Shown here one piece after another: positions 1 through 8,800 of a DNA stretch of 64,000 bases (position 1 is its first letter; every line of letters starts with the position of its first letter). Source of the stretch: WARW01 sp964582365 (GTDB lineage: Bacteria; Patescibacteriota; Microgenomatia; UBA12405); assembly GCA_964582365.1 (NCBI GenBank), contig CAZOQV010000001.1, positions 1 through 64,000 of the forward strand, read 5' to 3'. Both the position numbers and the translations under genes were made by a program. The notes under the pieces are model-generated. The model did not search any database. It saw only the letters and a program-made list of their open reading frames with translations, and was not told the DNA's origin.

Positions 1-632
1 AAAAAAGCGTTAATTTAGTTTTAGCCACCGGCAACACCATGGTTGGTTTTTTAGATTCTCTTTCTAAAGAATCAGGTATCGACTGGTCTCGAGTCAGAGC
101 CTTTCATTTAGATGAATATAAAGGTTTACCTGTGGATCATCCTGCTTCTTTTGCCTATTTTTTAAACAAAAATTTATTATCTAAAGTTTCCATCCCTGCT
201 GAAAATATCAATTATATTAACGGTGCCAATCCGGATTTATCCTCATATATGGCTAAACTCAAAAGTACCGGTGGTGCTGATATTGTTATGTTGGGTATCG
301 GTATGGACGGTCATTTGGGTTTCAATGAGCCACCTTTTTACAGTCATTTTGATGGTCGTATGGGCGAAGTCGATCTTACTCAAAGTACTATTGAAGCCAA
401 TAAAATTGATTATCCGGAAATTATTGAAAATCATTACGCTTTTAGTATGGGTATGGCTGATATTTTTGAAGGTAAAACTCTTTTCTTTTTAGCCAACAAA
501 GCCAGAAAAGCGGAAATTGTTGCCAAAGCTCTTCAAGGACCAGTCACTGAAGAAGTTCCTGGTTCTATGATTCAAAATCACCCTAACGTTGTTGTGGTCT
601 TAGATCAAGAAGCCGCCGCTTTATTAAAATAA
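1..632 (+). CDS. nagB: Glucosamine-6-phosphate deaminase/isomerase family protein (5'-partial)
   Basis: The gene runs in from before the window. The frame is open from base 3 and reads LVLATGNT just before the ATG at 39, so that ATG is internal: LATGxT is the N-terminal sugar-phosphate loop of this family. NagB converts glucosamine-6-phosphate to fructose-6-phosphate and ammonia in the cytoplasm. Counting from the ATG at 39, the sequence shows FHLDEYKGLP (residues 22-31) and GIGMDGHLGFNEP (86-98). D90, H92 and E97 have the same spacing as the E. coli catalytic D141, H143 and E148. The C-terminus looks complete. A related sugar-phosphate isomerase remains possible, but the FNEP motif favours NagB. 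Confidence 0.85.
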   Translation, partial: KSVNLVLATGNTMVGFLDSLSKESGIDWSRVRAFHLDEYKGLPVDHPASFAYFLNKNLLSKVSIPAENINYINGANPDLSSYMAKLKSTGGADIVMLGIGMDGHLGFNEPPFYSHFDGRMGEVDLTQSTIEANKIDYPEIIENHYAFSMGMADIFEGKTLFFLANKARKAEIVAKALQGPVTEEVPGSMIQNHPNVVVVLDQEAAALLK

Positions 633-637
633 TTAAA

Positions 638-1381
638 ATGGCTATTACTAATCCAGTTCACTTAAATCTGCTTAAAGTTCTTGCGGAATATAAATCAAAA
701 TCGAGTCAAACAGAAAAAGATTGGGTTAAAAAATATCTTGGCACCAATAAAATTTTTCATGGTTTTTCTAGTCAAGAGATGGTCGATTTAGCCAAAGATT
801 TACTTCAAAAAAATAATTTTAATGATCAAGAATTAATTGATTTATTAAATTCTCTTTACCAAAATGGCACTACTTACACCGAAATTGCCTTGGCTGCCAT
901 TATTTTATCCAAATCTTCTAAATTGCTTCAAAATTTCGATCCTAAAAACCTAGATTTATGGTTAAATTATACCTGTGGTTGGGCAGAAAACGATGTCTTG
1001 TGTCAATCAAATTTTTCTAGCGAAATTGTTTTAAATAATTGGTCAAATTGGCAAAAAATTTTAAAAGATTTTAATAAAAGTAAAAATATAAATAAGCGTC
1101 GTGCCAGTTTAGTTTTATTGACCAAATCAGTTAATAAATCCGATGATTCACGTTTATCTAAATTAGCTTTTCAAAATATCGAAAACTTAAAATCAGAAAA
1201 AGAAATTTTAATTACCAAAGCAGTTTCCTGGTTGCTTCGTTCTTTAGTTTCTTTTCATAAACAAGACGTTTTGTCTTATTTAGAGAAAAATAAAAATACT
1301 TTACCTAAAATTGCCTATCGTGAGGCCCTATCAAAAGCCCTCACTGGCCGAAAATACAATAACTCCAAAAAACAAAATTAA
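638..1381 (+). CDS. AlkD-like DNA alkylation repair protein
   Basis: A 247-residue, all-helical protein of the HEAT-like DNA alkylation repair family (PF08713 type). These are glycosylases that excise alkylated purines such as N3-methyladenine without flipping the base. Supporting segments are the WLNYTCGWAENDVLC region near residue 110, where family members have a Trp/Asp-rich helix, KAVSWLLRSL near 190 (compare the family KAIGWALRE) and LPKIAYREALSKAL near the C-terminus. The family's usual catalytic Asp in the WD(H/x)VD helix is not clearly kept (WAEND), so activity is uncertain. It starts 5 nt after the nagB-like stop and probably shares that transcript. Confidence 0.7.
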   Translation: MAITNPVHLNLLKVLAEYKSKSSQTEKDWVKKYLGTNKIFHGFSSQEMVDLAKDLLQKNNFNDQELIDLLNSLYQNGTTYTEIALAAIILSKSSKLLQNFDPKNLDLWLNYTCGWAENDVLCQSNFSSEIVLNNWSNWQKILKDFNKSKNINKRRASLVLLTKSVNKSDDSRLSKLAFQNIENLKSEKEILITKAVSWLLRSLVSFHKQDVLSYLEKNKNTLPKIAYREALSKALTGRKYNNSKKQN

Positions 1382-1391
1382 AATAATTTTT

Positions 1392-1428
1392 ACCCTTGCC
1401 CTGTCAAGGGAAAGGGGAGGGTTAGGGT
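1392..1428. repeat. G-rich dispersed repeat between convergent genes
   Basis: A GC-rich island in AT-rich surroundings. CCCTTG (1393-1398) and CAAGGG (1405-1410) form a hairpin, followed by several G runs. It shares TGTCAAGGGA and GGGAGGGT with the element read in frame within the DUF2298 gene at 42415-42460. It lies between the convergent AlkD-like and helicase genes and may also act as a terminator. Confidence 0.5.
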
Positions 1429-2664
1429 TTAATATCTACTTTCCACAAAAGTCAAAGAATAACCTTTAGCATTAGCTCTTCCTGTTCTCCCTATTCGGTG
1501 AATATAATCCTCATAATTATTTGGTTTATCGTAATTAATTACATGGGTAATATCGGCCACATCTAAACCTCTGGCGGCCACATCTGTCGCCACTAAAACA
1601 TTAATTATATTTTCCTTAAATGCTTTTAAAGTAGTCTGTCTTTGATGTTGAGCTTTATTTCCATGAAGCGAACCAACTTTAAATCCTTGCTGGTATAAAT
1701 CTTTTGATAATTTTTCTACCACCAATTTAGTTCCTCCAAAAATTAGGACTTTTTTGAGTTCTTCTTTTTTTAACAAATCAATTAAAACTCTTTCCTTATC
1801 TTCTCGTTTTACTCTAACAACATCTTGTTCTACATTTTTAGAGCTTTCTTGAGTTTCAACCGAAACTTTAGCTGGATTAACTAAAAATGAATTAATTAAT
1901 GGTTCAATTTTTCGGTTAACAGTCGCGGAGAAGAATAAAGTTTGATGGGGTGATGGAATTTGGGCCACAATTTCTTTAATATCGTTTACAAATCCCATAT
2001 CTAACATTCGATCAACTTCGTCCAAAACGATAGTGTCAAATTTATCGAAACGGATAACTCTTCTTTTGGCCAAATCTTGTATTCTGCCTGGAGTTCCAAC
2101 AATAATATGTGGATCTCGTCTAATATCTATTACTTGTTCTCTAAGATAAGCTCCGCCAATGGCTAAAGCCACAAAAACTCTCATGTCAAAAGTAAAAGAT
2201 CTAATTTCTTGTTTAGTTTGTTGAGCTAATTCTCGGGTAGGGGATAGAATAATAATTCTTTTGCTTGGATTTTTTAAAATTTCATTAATTATCGGTAATG
2301 CAAAAGCGGCTGTTTTTCCTGTTCCTGTATTTGAAACACCTAAAACATCACGACCTTCTGAAATAAAAGGAATAATTTTATCTTGAATTTGGGTTGGTTT
2401 TAAATAACCCTTATCTTTGATATTTTTTAACAAAACCGGTTCAAAGTGAAAATCTTCAAAATTATTTTTAACGTTAGCTTCTTCGATTTTAATTATTGGA
2501 CAAGCTTTTCGGATAAACATCGATTCATCGATATGACTTTCGAAACTTCGCTTTCTTCGACTTCCGGTTCCGTGATTGTTTCTGCTTCCAAATCGGCTTT
2601 GACCATAACTTGGCCTAGCTTTATTTCTGCCACCAAAGTTATTGGTGAATTTATTTTGATACAT
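1429..2664 (-). CDS. DEAD-box ATP-dependent RNA helicase
   Basis: A cytoplasmic RNA helicase of superfamily 2, expected to remodel rRNA or mRNA structure. All core motifs are present in order: Q motif (GYLKPTQIQ), Walker A (GTGTGKT, about residue 112), PTRELAQQ, GG, TPGR, motif II as DEVD rather than DEAD (about 205), SAT, ARGLD and HRIGRTGR. The first 45 residues are a basic Gly/Arg/Asn-rich tail, typical of RNA-binding extensions, here placed N-terminally. It ends soon after motif VI, so it lacks a C-terminal domain. I chose the ATG at 2664; an in-frame TTG at 2682 would add six residues. Confidence 0.9.
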   Translation of the reverse strand: MYQNKFTNNFGGRNKARPSYGQSRFGSRNNHGTGSRRKRSFESHIDESMFIRKACPIIKIEEANVKNNFEDFHFEPVLLKNIKDKGYLKPTQIQDKIIPFISEGRDVLGVSNTGTGKTAAFALPIINEILKNPSKRIIILSPTRELAQQTKQEIRSFTFDMRVFVALAIGGAYLREQVIDIRRDPHIIVGTPGRIQDLAKRRVIRFDKFDTIVLDEVDRMLDMGFVNDIKEIVAQIPSPHQTLFFSATVNRKIEPLINSFLVNPAKVSVETQESSKNVEQDVVRVKREDKERVLIDLLKKEELKKVLIFGGTKLVVEKLSKDLYQQGFKVGSLHGNKAQHQRQTTLKAFKENIINVLVATDVAARGLDVADITHVINYDKPNNYEDYIHRIGRTGRANAKGYSLTFVESRY

Positions 2665-2772
2665 AATATTTTGTTGACCCAAACACTGTTTTTCGGCCGT
2701 AACCTAGAAACTTGCGGTGCCCACAAAATATTAACGCACCAATTTGCTTAAATCAGTAGGTAGTCTACCACA
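2665..2772 (-). promoter_or_regulatory. 108-nt leader region of the DEAD-box helicase gene
   Basis: The gap between the HD gene and the helicase is long for this gene-dense window. No -10 box sits at the usual 5-7 nt before the helicase ATG. A short inverted repeat (GGTAG-T-CTACC, 2756-2766) and a comparatively GC-rich stretch around 2690-2720 are present. A structured 5' leader is an inference. Confidence 0.3.
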
Positions 2773-3543
2773 CTACTTGTGAATTTGAAAATTAGCAAGA
2801 TTTTTTTTGATTAATGAAGGCATTTCTTCAGTCGATATTTCCTTCCAAATTTCTTTAATTGACAACATTGTTTTATTAAGTAAATCTTGGCACAATTTTG
2901 CTGCATCGGACAATTCTTCATCTTTCAAAAGATCCAATCTTTGGGAAAAAGGACCATATTGTTCAAAAGCCAAACTTTGTCCTTTTGAATTTAATTTTCC
3001 CCAATTTTCACCATCACTAATTGTCATTTGATGATAGTGTAAATCCGCATCAATTTTATCTAAAATTTTACATATTAAAGCAACCTCAGTTGGTGTTTTT
3101 TGGTTTCTATTTTTTAAAAAATTACTTGCATCAGAAAAATCTAAATATAAGTTAAGTTCGTCCTCATTAAAAATTATTCTTGCCATTTCTCCCTCACTTT
3201 TTTCTACTTGTTTATCAAGATTAAGTTTTGACGCTTTTTCCGGAGCTGTCACGTCAGCAGTTTTACCAGTTTCAATTAATTGTTTGACTTCAGGTAAATC
3301 GTGAATTGCTAAAGTTTTTCTACAAGCGTCTTTTATTTCCTCATCTATTAATAACTCATCAACACTAGATATTAATCTTAAAGTATGAACTTTAACATTT
3401 TCTCCTTGGATTGCACGTGGAGAAAGTCCCAATCCTTCAAACCTTTGAATCATCTTGGCTTCTCTTAAAATATCATACAGCTCAGGTCTCAGTAAATCTT
3501 TTGCCATATTATTATCATTAAAAAATGGGTTTTCTTTTTGCAT
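2773..3543 (-). CDS. HD-domain phosphohydrolase-like protein
   Basis: A protein of about 256 residues with an HD-superfamily signature: an early metal-ligand His (VHTLR, about residue 53) and the defining HD pair (LAIHDLPE, about residues 81-82), with a later Asp-rich segment (LYLDFSDASNF) that could supply the last ligand. HD proteins of this size are often nucleotide phosphohydrolases. The substrate cannot be read from the sequence. The start was set at the ATG at 3543 because TATATT with an upstream TG (3549-3554) lies 5 nt before it, matching the leaderless layout seen elsewhere. A GTG at 3558 would add five residues but would overlap that box. It is transcribed towards the helicase. Confidence 0.65.
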   Translation of the reverse strand: MQKENPFFNDNNMAKDLLRPELYDILREAKMIQRFEGLGLSPRAIQGENVKVHTLRLISSVDELLIDEEIKDACRKTLAIHDLPEVKQLIETGKTADVTAPEKASKLNLDKQVEKSEGEMARIIFNEDELNLYLDFSDASNFLKNRNQKTPTEVALICKILDKIDADLHYHQMTISDGENWGKLNSKGQSLAFEQYGPFSQRLDLLKDEELSDAAKLCQDLLNKTMLSIKEIWKEISTEEMPSLIKKNLANFQIHK

Positions 3544-3548
3544 GGACA

Positions 3549-3557
3549 AATATATCA
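3549..3557 (-). promoter_or_regulatory. Extended -10 box before the HD-domain gene
   Basis: On the minus strand TGA-TATATT ends 5 nt before the ATG at 3543. This supports a leaderless transcript and that start codon. Confidence 0.5.
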
Positions 3558-3562
3558 CATTT

Positions 3563-4837
3563 TTATAGGCTTTTAAAAAACATCTGTCCTAGCATTACCA
3601 ACACTGCTATTATCATAAAAAATAAAGCCGCCAAGGCCACGAATTTATGTTTCTTTTTAGTTTTAAATTCGCCCACTACTCTTTCATCATCAGAAATTTT
3701 AATAATTATGGCAATTAAGGGCACCGAAGCTATTCCGTTGATAATTGCCGCATAGTACAAAGCATTCATTACGTTTATTCCCAATAAGTTTATTAAAAAT
3801 CCAATCCCTGTGGCAATAATAATAATTGCATAAAACATTTTAGCTTGACTAAATTTTTTAGATAAACCAACTTTAAAACCCAGCGATTCGGTCACTGCAT
3901 AAGCCAAAGATCCCGCCAACACTGGAATTGATTGCCACCCAATTCCAATTATTCCAATTGCGAAAAGAACATAAGCAAAATTTCCTGCCAGTGGTTTTAA
4001 CGCCAGTGCTGCTTGTTGTGGTGTATCAATTGAAAAAATTCCATTGGCATGTAAAGCTCCAGCTGTCGTTAACATAATCGCCAAAGCTATTAAATTAGAA
4101 AACAACATTCCTACCTTGGTATCAATTTCCATTCTTTTTACTTCTTTAATAGTGGTTTTTGGTTTACAATCAAAATCTTCAATTTCTCCAGTTGCTATTT
4201 GTTCTTCTACCTCTTGTGAACTTTGCCAAAAAAATAAATAAGGCGAAATTGTCGTTCCTACTAATCCAATAATTACCATCAAATATTCCAAATTAAATTC
4301 CACCTGAGGTACAAAACTTTCCCAAGCTAAGGTCTTAAAATTATGTTTAACCATAAAAGCCGTAATTAAATAAACTACCAAAATAAGGCTGATCCATTTT
4401 AGGATTTTTACATATTTTTTGTAAGGAACGGCTATTTGCATCCACACAATAAAAATGGCCGCTATTGCCAACCAATAAAAATAATTAAAACCAAAAAGCA
4501 TTTGCATTGATGCCGCCATTATTCCCAAATCAGCTCCGATGTTTATAATGTTGGCCACTGCCAACAGACAAGTTGCCAAAATTAACATTCTTTTTGAATA
4601 ATATCTTTTAATAATTCCGGCCAGCCCTTTTCCACTTACCATTCCAATTCGGCCACACATTTCCTGAATTGACACCACCGCCGGCCACATAAATAACATT
4701 ATCCAATTTAATTTGTAGCCATATTTTGCTCCCGCCATTGAATAAGTCGCAATTCCCGACGGATCATCATCTGCCGCTCCGGTTATAAATCCTGGTCCTA
4801 TTTTTTTGAAAAAATTTTTAATTTTTTTAAATATCAC
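3563..4837 (-). CDS. Nramp-family divalent metal transporter
   Basis: A 424-residue membrane protein with about 11 hydrophobic helices, of the Nramp/COG1914 family (proton-coupled divalent metal uptake). TM1 carries the family-like ADDDPSGIAT, and another segment reads TISPYLFFWQ where classical Nramps have MPHNLFLHS. The metal-binding Met of classical Mn/Fe transporters is therefore not evident, and the TM1 motif is DPSG rather than DPGN. The substrate may differ from Mn2+/Fe2+ (inference; Mg2+-type Nramp relatives are known). The start is GTG at 4837, since no suitable ATG precedes TM1. A -10-like TATCTT lies 6 nt upstream of it. Confidence 0.85.
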   Translation of the reverse strand: MIFKKIKNFFKKIGPGFITGAADDDPSGIATYSMAGAKYGYKLNWIMLFMWPAVVSIQEMCGRIGMVSGKGLAGIIKRYYSKRMLILATCLLAVANIINIGADLGIMAASMQMLFGFNYFYWLAIAAIFIVWMQIAVPYKKYVKILKWISLILVVYLITAFMVKHNFKTLAWESFVPQVEFNLEYLMVIIGLVGTTISPYLFFWQSSQEVEEQIATGEIEDFDCKPKTTIKEVKRMEIDTKVGMLFSNLIALAIMLTTAGALHANGIFSIDTPQQAALALKPLAGNFAYVLFAIGIIGIGWQSIPVLAGSLAYAVTESLGFKVGLSKKFSQAKMFYAIIIIATGIGFLINLLGINVMNALYYAAIINGIASVPLIAIIIKISDDERVVGEFKTKKKHKFVALAALFFMIIAVLVMLGQMFFKSL

Positions 4838-4883
4838 TTGCTAAAGATAACTGTTTTTTTAAATTAAATCTAGTGTGTTTATT

Positions 4884-4920
4884 ATCAACGATCTACGATC
4901 TAACATCTACGATCTAGTCT
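4884..4920. repeat. Tandem CTACGATCTA-type repeat
   Basis: The unit ATCTACGATCTA is repeated with small changes in the gap between the divergent Nramp gene and the surface locus. The same vocabulary (CTACGATCTAA, CGATCAAC) recurs in frame inside the uvrD gene at 44135-44182, so this is a dispersed family. Confidence 0.6.
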
Positions 4921-4930
4921 CTCTTCATAC

Positions 4931-4936
4931 TATAAT
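4931..4936 (+). promoter_or_regulatory. Candidate -10 box for the surface-protein locus
   Basis: A perfect TATAAT lies 42 nt before the ATG at 4979. No convincing -35 is visible. If used, this transcript has a leader, unlike many others in the window. Confidence 0.4.
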
Positions 4937-4978
4937 TAAAACAGGGCGTTTAGGACGTTCAAATTTGGCGTACAAAAA

Positions 4979-5851
4979 ATGAATACTTTTATAATAATAA
5001 TTAGCCTATTCTTCGGAATTTTTGCCAAGTCCACTTTTGCTGAAGAAAAATTTGTCACCATCGAAACTATTCCCTCGGATCAAGAAATTATTATTGGCCA
5101 AACTTTTCCAGTTAATGTGACGATAGAAACAAATATCATAAATCGCACTTTTTATTATCTTTTTTACGGCGGTATTGGCAATACAACTATTCAAACTCGC
5201 GGTGAGGATGGACCCATTTTAAGTTTTACCGACGATCCTTATGATTGGGATAATCTTCCCACTTTTACTACCGATATGTCTGGCAATTGGTATCTTGAAG
5301 CCAACAATGCCTATATTAATCCAAATACTCCAGCTGGAACTTATTCTCTGTTTTTAAAAATTATTTTACCCGAATTAGATTCTGACGATATTGCTGACAG
5401 TTTTATTTCAGATCCTCAACCAATTACTGTAAAAGCATTTTCTTCAACCACTATTACTCCAACTGTCATTACTACTCCAACTCCAACCCCAACATTAATT
5501 CCTTTCCCTACCATCACCCCCATTCCTACCGCCATTATTTCTTTCCCCACTGCCACTCCCACTTCTCGTAATCAAATTCCAACTTTAACCCCCACTCCCA
5601 CCATCAACATAAACATTTTTGGCGTCACTACCGAATCAACTTCCTCCGCCACTCCCACCACCAGTGTTGAACCAATTTCTCTCCCTACCGAAGCCTCAAG
5701 TTCCACTTTTATTGAAGTTGGTTCAAATCCACCAGAAATTAAATTGTCATCACCTCCCAAAAAAATTTCTCTTATTCCTTTCATCGTTTTAACTTCTATT
5801 TCTTCTTTATCAATGATTTTTTTTATCTTTCTAAAAATTAAAAAAAGATGA
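4979..5851 (+). CDS. Secreted, C-terminally membrane-anchored protein of unknown function
   Basis: A 290-residue exported protein. A signal peptide covers about residues 1-21 (cleavage after TFA). A beta-rich domain runs to about 155, followed by a long Thr/Pro/Ser linker (about 160-255, runs such as TPTPTPT). A C-terminal membrane helix (about 264-285) ends in KIKKR. The layout is that of a surface domain held off the membrane by a stalk. I do not recognise the N-terminal domain; the PAGTY near its end resembles the closing strand of immunoglobulin-like surface modules. Its stop overlaps the start of the giant gene by 4 nt (ATGA), so the two are co-translated and probably work together. Confidence 0.75.
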   Translation: MNTFIIIISLFFGIFAKSTFAEEKFVTIETIPSDQEIIIGQTFPVNVTIETNIINRTFYYLFYGGIGNTTIQTRGEDGPILSFTDDPYDWDNLPTFTTDMSGNWYLEANNAYINPNTPAGTYSLFLKIILPELDSDDIADSFISDPQPITVKAFSSTTITPTVITTPTPTPTLIPFPTITPIPTAIISFPTATPTSRNQIPTLTPTPTININIFGVTTESTSSATPTTSVEPISLPTEASSSTFIEVGSNPPEIKLSSPPKKISLIPFIVLTSISSLSMIFFIFLKIKKR

Positions 5852-8800
5852 CCATTATTTTAATAATTATCAGTTTAGTCATTGGTTTTTTCATAAAACC
5901 AGTTTCTGCTGTTGATTATTCCAGCCTTGATCCGGCCAATAATGAGCCTATTTATGTTCAATCTGGAACTCCACTCAATGATGTTTCCTTAGAGCCAATC
6001 ATTTCCGATTCGCCTGTTTCCCAAGAATCAATTGAAAACAGACAGGCTTCCAGTTTGAAAAACGAAGCCGAAGCCGTTTATGAAATTAACAAAGACGTTA
6101 CCGTTGAATTATTTAATTCGAATGATAATCAAATTGAAACTATTTTGACTAATGATCAAGACAGAAAAGTTGAAGCTCAAATTGATCAAGTTGATAAACA
6201 GGGGGTTACCACTCTTATCATTTCTCCTCCTCAACAACTAAAACCAGGCAAATATACCCTAGAAATTATTGATCAAACCGGCTCTAAAATTAAACAAGAT
6301 TTCTTATGGGGAGTTTTGGCCATTAATCCAAATAAATCTATTTATAATCCCAATGAAACGGCCGATTTGGCCATGGCCGTTTTAAATGAAGAGGGAGAAA
6401 TGATTTGTGATGCCAAATTAACTTTAAAAATCACCGATCCTAGCGGAGAATTAACCGAATTATCCACAGAAAATAATAAAATTATTATTAATCAAACCGA
6501 ATGTAACAGTTCTGCTTTTACTTTAAAACCTGATTACCAATCTAGCTATAAAACTTCTAAAAATGGTAAATATCTAATGGAACTTACAGGTGAAACAGAA
6601 AATGGAATTTATACCATTACTGACAGTTTTGAAGTTCAATCAGACATAAATTTTGAAATTGAAAGAGTCAGTGCCACCAGAATTTATCCTCTTAATAATT
6701 ATCCAGTGATTATTAATATCAAGGCCAATCAAGATTTTAAAGGTCATATTTATGACGAAGTACCGGTCAATTTTGATATTTTTCAGTCAGAAAAAGGGCA
6801 AATTGAATATACTGTTTTTCAAACCGATCATAATACTAAAAAAATTGATTGGTTGGTTGATCTTCAGAAAGGGGAGTCAATCAGCCTTGAATATCAATAT
6901 AAAGCTCCCGATATCAGTCCTCAATTTTATCTAATTGGTCCTCTCCAATTGAATAATGACACCGATTTAATTTATCAAGAATCACGATCTTGGCAAATTG
7001 CCGCCGATGCGGTCACTGTAACTATTATCAATGCTGGTACTACTAATTGGGTTGTTCCAGACAATGTTTATTCTGTCCAAGTTCAAGCCTGGGGCGCTGG
7101 TGGTGGTGGTGGTGACGGTAAAATTGGTTACGGCGGTGGCGGTGGCGGTGGAGGTGCTTATGTTTCTGGCACCTTGGCTGTTATTCCGGGAAATACCTAC
7201 CCAATCGTAATTGGTAGTGGTGGTTCTGGTGCTGATAGAATTAGTAGTGCTGCTGGTTTTTCTGGAGCTGATACTACTTTTAATTCCACCACTTTTGTCG
7301 CCAAAGGAGGACTAGGAGGAAATGGAAACACTGGTACTGCTGGAGGCTCGGGTGGTCTGGCTTCACAAAGTATTGGATCTACTAAATTCGACGGTGGTAA
7401 TGGTGGAATTGGAAATAATGCTACTAGTGATGCTGGTGGTGGTGGCGGTGGTGCCGCTGGTCCTTTAGGTGTCGGTCGTTCCGGTTATAACGCTACCTCT
7501 GCCATTGGTGGTACTGGTGGTGCTGGTAATTTTGGCAGTGGTGGTGCCGGTGGTGCCGGTGGTAACCGTGGTGCTGGTGGTATTGGAGTATCTAACGCTA
7601 CCGGTGGTGGTGGAGGCGGCGGCGGCGATAATGGTTCCAATGGTGGTAAAGGTGGCGCTCCAGGAGGTGGAGGTGGTGGTGGTGAATCCAATCTTGCTAC
7701 TTCTATGGGTGCCAATGGTCAGGTTGTTTTAACTTACACTGCCAATTTACCTCCAAATACTCCCACCAACACTACCCCCACCAACGGCAGTGTCGGCGTT
7801 TCTATTAATCCCACTCTTGTCGCTTCTGATTATTCTGATACTGAAAGTGATTCTCATTCAGCTTCACAATGGCAAATTGCTACTGATTCTAGTTTTTCTT
7901 CTGTTATTTGGGACACTGGCACTACTACCGCTGCTACCACCATTAATGTTGGGTACACCCTTTCTTATTCCACTGTCTATTATTGGCGTGTTCGTTATCA
8001 ACAATCCCTTTATAGTTCTTGGTCTTCTTATTCCAACAGTGGTGTTGGTACTTCTTTTACTACTGGTGCTGCATCGCAAGAGCCACCTTCAATTCCTACC
8101 CTTTCTTCACCAGTCACCGGTGCCACCGATGTTCCTATTCTTCCTACTTTTCAAACTGTCTCTACCGATATTAATAGCGATAATCTCCAATACGAACTAA
8201 AAATTTGTACCGATTCTGATATGACTGCTAATTGTCAAACTTTTGATCAAACTAACTCTAATAATAATTGGTCTGGTCAGAATGTTGGTACTTCTGCCTA
8301 TTCTTCGGGCACAACTGCTACCTATGTTCTCTCAATTGGAAATTCTCTAGCCAAAAATACTACCTATTATTGGAAAACCCGAGCCAAAGATTATTCTGGC
8401 TCTAACACTTGGTCTGAAACTCAAGTCACCCCTAATTCTTTTACCACTAATAATGGTTCTAAACCTGCTATTCCAAGTTTAATTTATCCGGGTACTGACA
8501 CTTTTTTTAGCACTGGTGCTACTTATCCAACTCTTGGTAGTTGGCCATGGTTTGTAACTTCTGCTGATGTCAATGGTGATGGTCAGGCTGATTTGATTAC
8601 GGCTGACGAGGGTAGTAACAAGATCACTGTTTTTACTAATACTGGTAGTGGTACTTTTGGTATCGGTGTTACTTATCTGACTTTTGGAACTACTCCACGG
8701 TCTGTCACTTCTGCCGATGTTGATGGTGATGGTCAGGCTGATTTAATTACTGCTAATTCTGGTACTCCCGATTCTATCACTGTTTTTACTAATACTGGTA

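Noticed and set aside
2690..2770. Possible tRNA or small RNA in the helicase leader
   Set aside because: No cloverleaf could be drawn; only a 5-bp stem is clear.
7485..7715. Minus-strand open frame very rich in proline within the Gly-rich region
   Set aside because: It is the antisense of GGN codons; no start signal or independent support.
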